A stretch of 64,000 nt of DNA from Ulvibacterium sp965228935. Its GTDB lineage: Bacteria > Bacteroidota > Bacteroidia > Flavobacteriales > Flavobacteriaceae. The DNA is taken from assembly GCF_965228935.1 (NCBI RefSeq), contig NZ_OZ245846.1, positions 2,046,001 to 2,110,000 on the forward strand. Reading direction: 5' to 3'. How positions within the stretch are numbered: the first letter of the stretch is position 1; each line of letters opens with the position of its first letter. Positions 53,673 through 63,399 of the stretch are shown here, piece by piece. The notes beneath the pieces are model-generated. The model ran no database searches. It was not told the DNA's origin and saw only the letters and a program-made list of their open reading frames with translations. The position numbers and the translations under genes were made by a program.

Positions 53673-54719
53673 ATGGAATTTACAACTAAAAACTTAACCA
53701 AATTTATAGGTTTAACACTGCTATTGGCCTTGGGATTCTCCTCCTGCAAATCGGTAAGTGCAGTGTCCGATGAAGGGGAGGACAAGGCAGAAAAAACAAC
53801 ACCTCCAATGGAAGGGAACGTTTCCTTGGACTACACGGAAAAAATCCCGGCTACCGAGATAAGCTTTGAAATGGTGTTGATTCCAGGCGGTGAATTTATG
53901 ATGGGGAGCCCTGAAACCGAAGGTGATAGAAAATCGAACGAAGGCCCCCAAAGAAAAGTCAAGATAGATTCCATGTATATGGGAAAGTATGAGCTTACTT
54001 GGGAGGTTTTTGAGCTCTTTTTCAAGCAGAATCAAGAGTTGTTCGTGAAATTGGACGATGACCAGGTCATGAAAATAGATGCGATCACAAGACCTAGCCC
54101 CCCTTATGAAGACCCGTCTTATGGTATGGGAAAAGATGGCTACCCCGCCGTAAGTATGTCCGCGTATTCCGCTTTGGTCTTCTGCAAATGGTTGAGCGCG
54201 ATAACCGGAAAATTCTATCGTTTGCCCACGGAAGCGGAATGGGAGTATGCCGCCCGGGCAGGAACGGATTCGCCGTATAGCTTCGGGGATAATGTGGAGA
54301 GTATGGATGACTATGCGGTGTATTACAAAAATTCGAATAATCAATACGCCAAAGTGGGGAGTAAAAAACCGAACCCATGGGGACTGTACGATATGCATGG
54401 GAATGCCGCCGAATGGACATTGGATGAATATAAGGAAGACGCCTATGCTAACTTAGATCCGGATAATCCTTGGATGACCCCTACAGTCATTCACCCAAGG
54501 GTCTTTAGAGGAGGTTCATGGGATGATGATGCGGATAAACTACGTTCCGCAAGTAGATCGTCATCCAGCTTAAAATTACAGAAACGTGATCCCCAAATAC
54601 CCAAAAGTTTTTGGTGGTTTACAGACAGTAATTATATAGGTATGCGTTTGGCAAGCCCAGCAAAACAGCCCACGCCGGAGGAGCAAAAAAAGTTCTGGCA
54701 AAGGGTGTTGGATGAATAG
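53673..54719 (+). CDS. SUMF1/FGE-fold lipoprotein
   Basis: A 348 aa lipoprotein with lipobox SSC (C25). The FGE-sulfatase fold is clear: MVLIPGGEFMMGSPETE, RLPTEAEWEYAARAGT, NPWGLYDMHGNAAEWTLDEY and RVFRGGSWDD, ending YIGMRLA. The cysteine pair used by formylglycine-generating enzymes is absent, so it should not activate sulfatases; no sulfatase gene is in the window. It is distantly related in fold to GldK but lacks the GldK insertion. It sits between the aldolase-like and the Tat-exported Gfo/Idh/MocA genes. Confidence 0.87.
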   Translation: MEFTTKNLTKFIGLTLLLALGFSSCKSVSAVSDEGEDKAEKTTPPMEGNVSLDYTEKIPATEISFEMVLIPGGEFMMGSPETEGDRKSNEGPQRKVKIDSMYMGKYELTWEVFELFFKQNQELFVKLDDDQVMKIDAITRPSPPYEDPSYGMGKDGYPAVSMSAYSALVFCKWLSAITGKFYRLPTEAEWEYAARAGTDSPYSFGDNVESMDDYAVYYKNSNNQYAKVGSKKPNPWGLYDMHGNAAEWTLDEYKEDAYANLDPDNPWMTPTVIHPRVFRGGSWDDDADKLRSASRSSSSLKLQKRDPQIPKSFWWFTDSNYIGMRLASPAKQPTPEEQKKFWQRVLDE

Positions 54720-54823
54720 ATAGGCCAAAAGAAGAAAGTTTTCAATGTAATATGATATTGAATAATTGTAAATGTTGGGGTGTCCTGTAAGATGGAACAC
54801 ATTAACTCCCCTGTCCCTAAGAG

Positions 54824-56131
54824 ATGAAACGCCCAAAATCGACTACCCGTAGGAAATTTGTAAAAACTTCGGCCAAAACGGCTGCGGCAGGTTTGGTTTT
54901 TGCCCAGCTTCCCGTTTTTTCCAGCGCCCATGTTTTGGGCCAGGAGCGTCTTAAATTGGGTCTGGTAGGTTGTGGTGGTCGCGGCACTGGGGCAGTCTTT
55001 CAGGCATTGACCGCTTCCAAATCCGTTCAACTGGTTGCGATGGGGGATGTTTTTCAACACGAAATGGATTCCAGTCTTCAAAGGGTTTCCAAAGATTTTC
55101 CTGATCAGGTTGACGTGCCCAAAGAACACCAGTTCCTAGGCCTTGAAGCGTACAAGGATGTAATTGCCGAATGTGATGCGGTTATTTTGGCAACTCCGCC
55201 CGGATTTCGCCCTGAGCATTTTGAGCATGCCGTTGCCTCGGATAAACATGTTTTTATGGAAAAACCCTTGGCGGTAGATTCCCCAGGGTATCGAAAAGTA
55301 TTGGAAACGGGAAGACAGGCAACACAAAAAAAATTGAATGTAGTGGTAGGGCTACAGTTTCGTTATGAAATTGCCATGAATGAAATGGTGAATAAGATTC
55401 ACGATGGGGAACTTGGCGAAATCCTTTCCACGGATGTTTATTACAACGTGGGAAAAGCAACAGTGTATCCCAGGAAACAAGGCCAGACCGAATTGGAATA
55501 TCAAATAAGCAATTGGCACTATTTCAACTGGTTGTGGGGCGGACAGTTGGCCGGGCAGGCGATTCACCAGATCGATGTCATTAATTGGGTTAAACAGGAT
55601 TATCCCGTAAAAGCAAGTGGAATGGGAGGTAGGGCTATGCTAGAGGGCCCGGACCATGGAGAGATTTTCGACCATCATTATGTGGAATTTGAATATGCCG
55701 ATGGTACCAAACTTCATGTACAATGTCGACAGATGGACAATTGCGATAACCGAATGGGCTTCAATATACAAGGTACGATCGGTCGGGCAGACGAACGGTT
55801 TCAGTTTTTGGACAATAAGGGAAATGTGCTTTGGCGCTATCGGGATCGGGAAGACCCTTCTTCCTCCCAAATAGAACAGGACGTATTTATCGGTGCGATA
55901 CAAGGGATGCATCCCTACGTCAATAATACCGACTATGGGGCGGAGAGTACCATGGCTACCATCATGGGCCGTATGGCCATTGAATCTGGCAAGGTCATTG
56001 CAATAGATAAGGCGAAAACGTCCAATTTGAGTATAGTACCCAGCCCGATTACTTGGGACATGAAAATGCCCAACGCTCCTTTGGAAGATGGGAATTACAG
56101 TATTCCAGGACCTGGGAAGGAGGTTTTATAA
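54824..56131 (+). CDS. Tat-exported Gfo/Idh/MocA family oxidoreductase
   Basis: A 435 aa protein. The N-terminus carries a twin-arginine signal (TTRRKFVKTSA, R9-R10) and an Ala-rich hydrophobic segment. After it come the Rossmann motif GLVGCGGRGTG and the EKPLAVD motif. Export through Tat implies folding with bound NAD(P) before transport, as in glucose-fructose oxidoreductase. It is typical of periplasmic sugar oxidoreductases in Bacteroidetes, Planctomycetes and Verrucomicrobia. It is followed closely by the YceI gene. Confidence 0.92.
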   Translation: MKRPKSTTRRKFVKTSAKTAAAGLVFAQLPVFSSAHVLGQERLKLGLVGCGGRGTGAVFQALTASKSVQLVAMGDVFQHEMDSSLQRVSKDFPDQVDVPKEHQFLGLEAYKDVIAECDAVILATPPGFRPEHFEHAVASDKHVFMEKPLAVDSPGYRKVLETGRQATQKKLNVVVGLQFRYEIAMNEMVNKIHDGELGEILSTDVYYNVGKATVYPRKQGQTELEYQISNWHYFNWLWGGQLAGQAIHQIDVINWVKQDYPVKASGMGGRAMLEGPDHGEIFDHHYVEFEYADGTKLHVQCRQMDNCDNRMGFNIQGTIGRADERFQFLDNKGNVLWRYRDREDPSSSQIEQDVFIGAIQGMHPYVNNTDYGAESTMATIMGRMAIESGKVIAIDKAKTSNLSIVPSPITWDMKMPNAPLEDGNYSIPGPGKEVL

Positions 56132-56161
56132 TAGTGAATCAATACATTAAATTACATAGCA

Positions 56162-56692
56162 ATGAAAAAAAATATTCTAACCTTAGTTTTAGCAAGTATT
56201 ACCTTCGTAGGTTTCGCTCAAGAAACCTATACGCTTTCCTCGGGGAGCACCCTAACCATTGATGGTACTTCCACGCTTCATGATTGGACGGTCACGGCAA
56301 ATACCATGGATGGCAAGTTGGTAGCGGAAGGAACGGCCCCAAAGGAGATAGATTTTGAAGTGCTCGTAGCAGACATTAAAAGTGAGCGGGGCGCTACAAT
56401 GGATAAGAAAACGCACAATGCCCTTAAAATGGAAGATCATCCCAAGGTTACCTTTAAGCTCAAGGAAGTAAAGGGTAGTTCTTCGGTGGTAGGGACTTTA
56501 AATATTGCCGGACATGAAAAAGAGGTGGAAATCGAGACGGAAATGACCAATGCCAGTGGTCAACTCAAAATAAAAGGAGAGAAACCCATAAAACTTCAGG
56601 ACTACGATATGGAACCTCCATCGGCAATGTTCGGGCAAATTGTGGTCGGGGATGATGTGGTGGTCAAGTTCGATTTGGTTTTTACAAAATAA
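56162..56692 (+). CDS. YceI-like family protein
   Basis: A 176 aa periplasmic lipocalin-like protein with signal peptide (about 1-20, ending GFAQ). The body includes IDGTSTLHDWTVTAN, DKKTHNALKMEDHPKVTFKL and GTLNIAGHEKEVEIE, as in YceI. YceI homologues bind long isoprenoids or amphiphiles. It lies 30 bp after the Tat-exported oxidoreductase and could donate or hold a quinone-like or lipid cofactor for the locus; that is inference. Confidence 0.92.
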   Translation: MKKNILTLVLASITFVGFAQETYTLSSGSTLTIDGTSTLHDWTVTANTMDGKLVAEGTAPKEIDFEVLVADIKSERGATMDKKTHNALKMEDHPKVTFKLKEVKGSSSVVGTLNIAGHEKEVEIETEMTNASGQLKIKGEKPIKLQDYDMEPPSAMFGQIVVGDDVVVKFDLVFTK

Positions 56693-56776
56693 TTGAATCT
56701 CCCTCATAAGAAATTTTGTAGGCTATGGAGCGGTTACGCAAGTCGCTGATTAGTATTATGGTGATGAAAATGGGCA

Positions 56777-57967
56777 ATGGACGTACGTGAAAACATCAAA
56801 TCGCTCGCCCAAAAATTTGCTCCTGAGTTTGTAGCGGTCAGGCGCCACTTGCATCAAAATCCGGAACTGTCCTTTCAGGAATACAACACATCCCGTTATA
56901 TCAAAGAAAGGCTACAAGCCATTGGGATTACGGATATTGTAGCGGTTGCAGGAACCGGTCTTTTGGCTACGATCCAAGGAGAGCGAAAAGGGGAAACCGT
57001 TGTATTACGGGCAGATATGGATGCATTGCCCATCCATGAAAAGAATAAAGCGTCCTATGCTTCCAGGAATGATGGGATAATGCATGCCTGTGGGCATGAT
57101 GCCCATAGTGCCTCACTCTTGTTGTGTGCTAAAATTTTATGGGAACTAAAAAAGGATGTAAAGGGCAGTATTAAACTGTTATTTCAACCTGGAGAGGAAG
57201 TAGTCCCTGGAGGTGCCTCTTTGGTCATGCGGGAAAAGGTATATCAGGATTTGGGCCGTCTTCCCCATATAGGGCAACATGTACAACCAAACCTTCCCAT
57301 AGGTAAGGTGGGTTTCTGTTCGGGTAAATTTATGGCCAGTATGGATGAACTCTTCTTGACGGTCAAAGGACAGGGCGGTCACGGCGCTATGCCGGAAAGG
57401 TTGGTTGATCCGGTGCTCATTGCATCGCACATAATCGTGGCCGCACAGCAATTGGTAAGTCGTATGGCTTCCCCGCAAACCCCCTCGGTATTATCATTTG
57501 GAAAAGTAATTGCGGATGGCGCTATCAATGTCGTTCCCTATGAGGTCCATATAGAAGGTACATTTCGGACTTTTGATACGGTTTGGAGAAAAGAAGCCCT
57601 TCAGAAACTCGAAAAATTGGTCAAATCCATTGCGGAAGGTATGGGAGGTGATTGTGAACTCAAAATTAACCATGGGTATCCTTACCTAACCAATGATACC
57701 GATCTGACCCGGGATATGAAATCCGCCGCAAGTGAATATCTCGGCAGCAAAAATGTGGTAGATATAGAACCTTGGATGGCTGCGGAAGACTTTGCCTATT
57801 ATTCCCAAAAGAATCCCTCCTGTTTTTATTTGTTGGGGGCAGGGAATGCGCAAAAGGGAATCCAATCTGGGCTGCATACGCCGACTTTTGATATCGATGA
57901 GGACGCCTTGGAAATAGGAGGTGGGTTAATGGCTTGGCTTGCCATTAAAAATGTAGGGCATAGTTAA
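56777..57967 (+). CDS. M20 family metallo-amidohydrolase
   Basis: A 396 aa cytoplasmic peptidase/amidohydrolase of the hippurate hydrolase/N-acyl-amino-acid type. Metal-site motifs are RADMDALPI, HACGHDAH and the catalytic QPGEEVVPGGA. A dimerisation domain with GQGGHGAMPE follows, then a C-terminal metal ligand region near HTPTFDID. The substrate is an N-acyl or N-carbamoyl compound not defined by sequence. It lies 84 bp after yceI. Confidence 0.93.
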   Translation: MDVRENIKSLAQKFAPEFVAVRRHLHQNPELSFQEYNTSRYIKERLQAIGITDIVAVAGTGLLATIQGERKGETVVLRADMDALPIHEKNKASYASRNDGIMHACGHDAHSASLLLCAKILWELKKDVKGSIKLLFQPGEEVVPGGASLVMREKVYQDLGRLPHIGQHVQPNLPIGKVGFCSGKFMASMDELFLTVKGQGGHGAMPERLVDPVLIASHIIVAAQQLVSRMASPQTPSVLSFGKVIADGAINVVPYEVHIEGTFRTFDTVWRKEALQKLEKLVKSIAEGMGGDCELKINHGYPYLTNDTDLTRDMKSAASEYLGSKNVVDIEPWMAAEDFAYYSQKNPSCFYLLGAGNAQKGIQSGLHTPTFDIDEDALEIGGGLMAWLAIKNVGHS

Positions 57968-58145
57968 AACCCGATATTTTAACTTAAATATTTGGATAAC
58001 GCTGCCAAACTTCTCTATTTTTTGCAAATAGGTTGGTTTTCTAACAAAAATACGGGCAATAGTCAATTTGCTCCTTGTGGCAATACTAAGGAATTCACTA
58101 ACTTTATGGATTCGCGATGGATAAAGAGGATGTGAAAGAAATTCT

Positions 58146-60488
58146 ATGAAACAGAAAATAGTCATTATTGCTATTCTAGCAGTTTTGTTGTCATTGTTGT
58201 ATGCATTTAAAGCGGGTATTTTCAACAAGGGACAGGATGCGTATGCCGATCTTAAGGTACCTGATGTTGTCGATTATAATTTCCATATTAAACCCATACT
58301 TTCGGACAATTGCTATACCTGTCATGGCCCTGATGCCAACAAACGCAAGGCAGGTTTGCGATTGGATCTGGAAGAGACTGCCTTTTTGGAATTGAAGGAA
58401 AACCCTGGGAAATATGCCTTGGTATCCGGGAAACCTGGCCAGAGCTTGCTGTATGGGCATATCATGACGGATGATCCGAATCTGATGATGCCGCCACCGG
58501 ATTCCAAATTGAAGCTGAATTCATACGAGAAAAAGCTGATTAAAAAATGGATACAGCAAGGGGCGAAATTTGAAAAACACTGGGCCTTCATTTCCCCGGT
58601 AAAAAAAGAGGTGCCCACATTGGAAGTTTTGGACGGGGCACAGAACGAAATAGATAAATTTATCTTTAAGAAACTGGAAGAACATAATGTGCTTCCCTCC
58701 GAAAGAGCCTCTTTGGAAACCTTGGTACGTAGGGTAAGCCTTGATCTTACCGGACTCCCTCCCCAAAGGGAGCAGGTACAAAAGTTATTGACCGATACTT
58801 CCGAAGTCGCTATGGCTAAAATTATTGACAAATTTCTGGCATCTCCCGCCTATGGGGAACGTATGACGCAGTCTTGGTTGGATGTGGCACGTTATGCCGA
58901 CTCCCACGGATATCAGGACGATAGCTACCGTACCATGTGGCCTTGGCGCGATTGGGTCATCCATGCTTTCAATGAAAACATGCCCTATGACGATTTCCTA
59001 ACATGGCAATTGGCAGGCGATTTGTTGCCTAATGCTACCAAGGAACAAATTCTGGCCACGGGATTCAACAGAAACCACCCGATAACCCAAGAAGGTGGGG
59101 TTATTCAAGAGGAATATCGGACCAATTATGTTTTGGATCGTACCAATACCTTGGGCAAGGGTATTTTGGGAATGACCTTGGAATGTGCCCGTTGCCATGA
59201 TCATAAGTATGATGCCATCTCCCAAAAGGATTACTTCGAGCTCTTTGCGTTTTTCAATCAAGTTAATGAAAAAGGACTTCAGATGGATGCGGTACAGGCG
59301 GCCAAGCGAAAGTTTTTCGCGGATCCTCCGTATATAGAAATATCCGCTGAGGAGACCGAGGACGTACTTTCTTTCATCAACATGAAAAAGACACCTAAGA
59401 TTAAGGTAATGGTGATGAACGATTCCGCCCCAAAAACTACCCATATTCTAAATAGGGGAGAATATGACCAACCTACGGATTCGGTACAACCTAATACACC
59501 AAAAACGATTTTTCCCTTTCCCGAGGCGTATCCTTCAAATCGATTGGGCCTTTCCCAATGGGTGACGGACAAAAACAATCCCTTGACTGCACGTGTTTTC
59601 GTGAATCGTATTTGGGGAATGCTCTTTGGCCAGGGACTTGTGGAAACCTCCGAGGATTTTGGGGTGCAGGGTAGTCTGCCCAGCCATCCCGAACTTTTGG
59701 ATTGGTTGGCAGCCGATTTTATGGAGCACGATTGGGACATCAAATATCTACTCAAAAAGATTATGCTTTCGGCTACTTATCAGCAAAAATCCGAACTTCG
59801 CCCAGAGCTTAAAAAAGTAGATCCCGAGAACCGGTTGTTGGCCAGGGCACCAAGATTCCGTATGAGTGGCGAAATGATACGGGATTATATTCTGGCTTCA
59901 AGTGGCCTTTTGAATACCGAAATTGGTGGCCCCAGCGTAAAACCGTATCAACCTCCCGGTCTTTGGGAAGAGACCAACGCAGGGGGACATAGAGGTATCT
60001 TGACAAAGTATATTCCGGACGAAGGGGATGATTTATATAGAAGGTCCCTATACACCTTTTGGAAACGTACGTTACCACCTCCGAGCATGACCATCTTTGA
60101 TGCCCCTACCCGAGATTTTTGTGAGGTTCGTCGCCAGAAAACCAATACACCCCTTCAGGCCCTGGCCTTGCAGAACGACATACAAATATTGGAAGCCGCA
60201 AGGGTGTTGGCCCAACGAACCTTGACTACGGAGGAAGATAACGATTCCATCGTGGAGAATCTATTTCAAAGCATTTTGGTGCGTTCGCCCAAGGAAGAGG
60301 AGTTGTATACTTTGGACAGTTACTATCATGACGCACTTGAAACCTATTTGAACAATACGGAAGATGCCGAAAAATTAGTTGCACTTGGAGAATATGAACA
60401 ATTAGAAGTGGATCCGGTTAAAACGGCAGCCTTAATGTTGACCGCCCAAGTAATTTATAATTTAGACGAGACCATAACAAAAGAATAA
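58146..60488 (+). CDS. membrane-anchored cytochrome c (PSC1)-DUF1549-DUF1553 protein
   Basis: A 780 aa protein with an N-terminal signal anchor (about 4-22), then a 'planctomycete cytochrome C' domain with one c-type haem site CYTCH (C56, C59, H60). DUF1549 (about 165-370) and DUF1553 (about 465-745) follow. It has an internal ECARCHDHKYD stretch that reads as a second CxxCH (CARCH). Two haems would allow electron transfer in the periplasm. The combined domain set is characteristic of Planctomycetes/Verrucomicrobia and some marine Bacteroidetes and has no assigned reaction. It is followed 5 bp later by the DUF1501 gene. Confidence 0.93.
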   Translation: MKQKIVIIAILAVLLSLLYAFKAGIFNKGQDAYADLKVPDVVDYNFHIKPILSDNCYTCHGPDANKRKAGLRLDLEETAFLELKENPGKYALVSGKPGQSLLYGHIMTDDPNLMMPPPDSKLKLNSYEKKLIKKWIQQGAKFEKHWAFISPVKKEVPTLEVLDGAQNEIDKFIFKKLEEHNVLPSERASLETLVRRVSLDLTGLPPQREQVQKLLTDTSEVAMAKIIDKFLASPAYGERMTQSWLDVARYADSHGYQDDSYRTMWPWRDWVIHAFNENMPYDDFLTWQLAGDLLPNATKEQILATGFNRNHPITQEGGVIQEEYRTNYVLDRTNTLGKGILGMTLECARCHDHKYDAISQKDYFELFAFFNQVNEKGLQMDAVQAAKRKFFADPPYIEISAEETEDVLSFINMKKTPKIKVMVMNDSAPKTTHILNRGEYDQPTDSVQPNTPKTIFPFPEAYPSNRLGLSQWVTDKNNPLTARVFVNRIWGMLFGQGLVETSEDFGVQGSLPSHPELLDWLAADFMEHDWDIKYLLKKIMLSATYQQKSELRPELKKVDPENRLLARAPRFRMSGEMIRDYILASSGLLNTEIGGPSVKPYQPPGLWEETNAGGHRGILTKYIPDEGDDLYRRSLYTFWKRTLPPPSMTIFDAPTRDFCEVRRQKTNTPLQALALQNDIQILEAARVLAQRTLTTEEDNDSIVENLFQSILVRSPKEEELYTLDSYYHDALETYLNNTEDAEKLVALGEYEQLEVDPVKTAALMLTAQVIYNLDETITKE

Positions 60489-60493
60489 TAGTC

Positions 60494-61960
60494 ATGTCAC
60501 ACCATCATCATGAACAAAAGGAAGAACCTTCGTTAAAGGTTAACCGAAGACATTTTTTCTCGCAATTGAGTGTGGGCATTGGTTCTTTGGCCTTGGGCTC
60601 ACTTTTGATTCCTGACCTTTTTAAGGGAGAAACCAAAAATGTAGCCGCCAGACCCTTGGGGGTTCCCCATTTTGCCCCAAAGGCCAAGCGCATTATTTAC
60701 TTGTTTCAGGCAGGGGCACCTTCCCAATTGGAAACGTTTGATTACAAGCCAACCCTTCGCAAACGTATGGGACAGGATTTGCCCGCATCGATTCGTATGG
60801 GACAACGGTTAACGGGAATGACTGCCAATCAGGATAAATTCCCCTTAATGCCTCCAAAAATTGGATTTCAACAACATGGCGAAAGTGGAACTTGGATTAG
60901 TGATTTTTTTCCGCATACGGCCAAAATTGCCGATGACATCACAGTAGTAAGGAGTATGCATACGGAAGCCATAAATCATGATCCCGCCATAACCTTTTTC
61001 CAAACAGGCAGCCAGATTTCGGGCCGCCCTAGCATGGGATCCTGGATGAGTTACGGATTGGGAAGCGAAAACAAAAATTTACCTTCTTTCGTGGTCCTGA
61101 CTTCCAGGGGGAAGGGCAATAGCCAAGGGCTTTATTCCAAATTATGGTCAAGTGGTTTTCTGGACTCTAAACATCAAGGCGTATTGTTGCGTTCGGGCAA
61201 GGATCCTGTATTATACCTAAACGACCCGGATGGGCTGTCACGTTCGGATAAAAGGCATTTATTGGATCACGTGTCCTCCTTGAATAAATTGCATCACGTT
61301 GAGACCGGAGATGACGAAATAGAATCCCGCATAGCACAGTATGAAATGGCCTACCGTATGCAGATGTCGGTTCCTGATGTCATGGACATTTCCAAAGAGC
61401 CGGAATCCATAATCAAATTGTACGGTGAGGACTGCCAGGTACCTGGGACCTATGCGGCAAATGCCCTACAAGCACGTAGGTTGGCCGAAAATGGTGTACG
61501 GTTTATCCAATTGTACCATCAGGGTTGGGATCAACACGGTAATCTACATGATGAGATGGCCGGCCAGGCCAAGGACGTGGACAAGGCCTCCGCAGCCCTC
61601 GTCCTGGATTTAAAGCAACGCGGTATGTTGGAGGATACTTTGGTCATTTGGGGCGGTGAATTCGGTAGGGGCAACTATTGCCAGGGCAAATTTGATCCCA
61701 ATAATTATGGGCGCGACCATCATCCCCGTGCCTTCAGTATCTGGATGGCCGGCGGTGGAATAAAGCCGGGACTAAATTATGGGCAGACCGATGAATTCGG
61801 ATACAACGTAATTGAAAATCCCGTTCACATCAATGATTTCCACGCGACCCTATTGCATACCATGGGTCTGGACCACGAACAACTCATCTATAAATATCAA
61901 GGCCGTCGTTTTCGTTTGACCGATGTAGCGGGGCATGTGGTCAAAGACCTTTTAGCATAA
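60494..61960 (+). CDS. Tat-exported DUF1501 protein
   Basis: A 488 aa protein with an N-terminal His run (3-6), then a twin-arginine signal NRRHFFSQLSVG (R18-R19) and a hydrophobic segment. The body belongs to DUF1501, an alkaline-phosphatase/sulfatase-superfamily fold; likely metal-site residues are in WGGEFGR and GRDHHPRAFS. It almost always pairs with DUF1553 proteins. The reaction is unknown; hydrolysis of a sulfate or phosphate ester is possible by fold only. It is tightly packed with both neighbours. Confidence 0.92.
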   Translation: MSHHHHEQKEEPSLKVNRRHFFSQLSVGIGSLALGSLLIPDLFKGETKNVAARPLGVPHFAPKAKRIIYLFQAGAPSQLETFDYKPTLRKRMGQDLPASIRMGQRLTGMTANQDKFPLMPPKIGFQQHGESGTWISDFFPHTAKIADDITVVRSMHTEAINHDPAITFFQTGSQISGRPSMGSWMSYGLGSENKNLPSFVVLTSRGKGNSQGLYSKLWSSGFLDSKHQGVLLRSGKDPVLYLNDPDGLSRSDKRHLLDHVSSLNKLHHVETGDDEIESRIAQYEMAYRMQMSVPDVMDISKEPESIIKLYGEDCQVPGTYAANALQARRLAENGVRFIQLYHQGWDQHGNLHDEMAGQAKDVDKASAALVLDLKQRGMLEDTLVIWGGEFGRGNYCQGKFDPNNYGRDHHPRAFSIWMAGGGIKPGLNYGQTDEFGYNVIENPVHINDFHATLLHTMGLDHEQLIYKYQGRRFRLTDVAGHVVKDLLA

Positions 61961-61962
61961 AA

Positions 61963-63393
61963 ATGACATATACCCCTAAAAATGGAAAGGTCGATTATGT
62001 CGTTTTTGGACTTTCCGTATTCCTTATTTTTTGTTTGTTGTTCGAATCCTACATTGAGCTGCCGGTGCTTGTGGCCTGGATCGGGCGCTGGCACCCTTTG
62101 ATACTCCACTTCCCAATAGTACTTCTTTTGATTGCCATTTTTTTGGGATTAACAGGAAAGAAAATCCCAAGGATTTTATTGACCATTGCGGTGATTTCAG
62201 CCTTGTTGACCGCCATTTCCGGATTCTTTCTCGGAAAGGAGACCGGCAGCAAGGGCGATTTGCTTTTCTGGCACCAATGGCTGGGAGGAGCGCTGGCTTT
62301 GTTGGCGGCACTTTGGTATGGTTTGGAGGGATTGCAAATCGGTAAACAAATCTATACCAAGATTATACAAGTAGTCATCGTCGGACTCATTGTTTTAACT
62401 GGGCATTATGGGGGAATGATTACACATGGTCAGGATTTTTTGGCGTTGCCGGAAGAGAAGAAGCAAGATATCATTCCCAAAAACCCACTGGTCTATGGGC
62501 ATGTGGTCAATCGGATTTTGGAGGAAAAATGTGTAAAATGTCACAATCCGAATAAGAAAAAGGGTGAATTGTTGATGACCGATTTGGCCGGACTATTAAA
62601 AGGTGGTGAAGGTGGAAATACCCTGATTCCGGGAAACCCGGAGGAGAGTGAAATGATACGGCGTTTGTATTTGCCGATGGAGGATGAAGAGCATATGCCT
62701 CCCGAAGGGGAGCGGCCTTTGGCCGATAATGAAATACGTATCTTGGAACAATGGATTGCCCTAGGTGCTTCGGATACCCTGCGATTGAACCATTTAGAAG
62801 GTTCTCAGCCCCTGGCGGTCTTGATCAAGGAGATGATGGAACCGGACCCCATGGAAAAATGGACCGCACTTCCAAAAGTAGCGGACTCCACATTGAGCAA
62901 TCTGGCTTCCGATTATTTGACCATTACCCGCTTGGCCGGGGCAACTGATGCCTTAAAGGTAAATGTATATATGCCCCCCCAATATGATGCCCGGATGCTT
63001 TTGGATTTGGCTCCCGTGAACCGGAACATTGTAGAATTGGATTTAAGCGGTTTGCCCATAGGGGAAAAGGAACTGGGCTTTGCGGCCAATTGCCCCAATT
63101 TGGAGTGGCTGGAAATCGATAGGACGCCAATCACGGACGTTCAGGTAGATACGCTGAGGAATTTATCGAAACTACGTTTATTGAAGGTTTATGAAACGGA
63201 TATCGGAGACCGGAGCATTTCGTTTTTTAAGGAATGGGAAAACCTAAAAAGCCTTTATATTTGGGGAACCCAGGTATCCGAATCTGCCCTTGAGGAACTG
63301 AAATCCAAAAATCCCGACCTAGTCATCGAAAATGGTATTGATGAGGAAATTAAGTCCTATTTTGTGGTTTCGGACAGTATCCCAAAAAGTTAA
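61963..63393 (+). CDS. DUF2231-cytochrome c (PSC1)-LRR membrane protein
   Basis: A 476 aa protein. Four or five hydrophobic segments in the first 160 residues form a DUF2231-like membrane domain with His residues on helices (WHPLILHFP, FWHQWLGG, TGHYGGMITHG) able to bind haem b. A periplasmic cytochrome c domain follows with CVKCH (C190, C193, H194) and a typical PEGERPL turn. The C-terminus (about 340-455) has leucine-rich-repeat-like units (VELDLSGLPI, LEWLEIDRTPI, LRLLKVYETDI, LKSLYIWGTQV). It could pass electrons from the periplasm to the membrane. It lies 2 bp after the DUF1501 gene. Confidence 0.88.
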   Translation: MTYTPKNGKVDYVVFGLSVFLIFCLLFESYIELPVLVAWIGRWHPLILHFPIVLLLIAIFLGLTGKKIPRILLTIAVISALLTAISGFFLGKETGSKGDLLFWHQWLGGALALLAALWYGLEGLQIGKQIYTKIIQVVIVGLIVLTGHYGGMITHGQDFLALPEEKKQDIIPKNPLVYGHVVNRILEEKCVKCHNPNKKKGELLMTDLAGLLKGGEGGNTLIPGNPEESEMIRRLYLPMEDEEHMPPEGERPLADNEIRILEQWIALGASDTLRLNHLEGSQPLAVLIKEMMEPDPMEKWTALPKVADSTLSNLASDYLTITRLAGATDALKVNVYMPPQYDARMLLDLAPVNRNIVELDLSGLPIGEKELGFAANCPNLEWLEIDRTPITDVQVDTLRNLSKLRLLKVYETDIGDRSISFFKEWENLKSLYIWGTQVSESALEELKSKNPDLVIENGIDEEIKSYFVVSDSIPKS

Positions 63394-63399
63394 ACACTT

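Noticed and set aside
53673..54719. gldJ
   Set aside because: It lacks gliding-gene context and the longer GldJ architecture; only the SUMF1 fold is shared.
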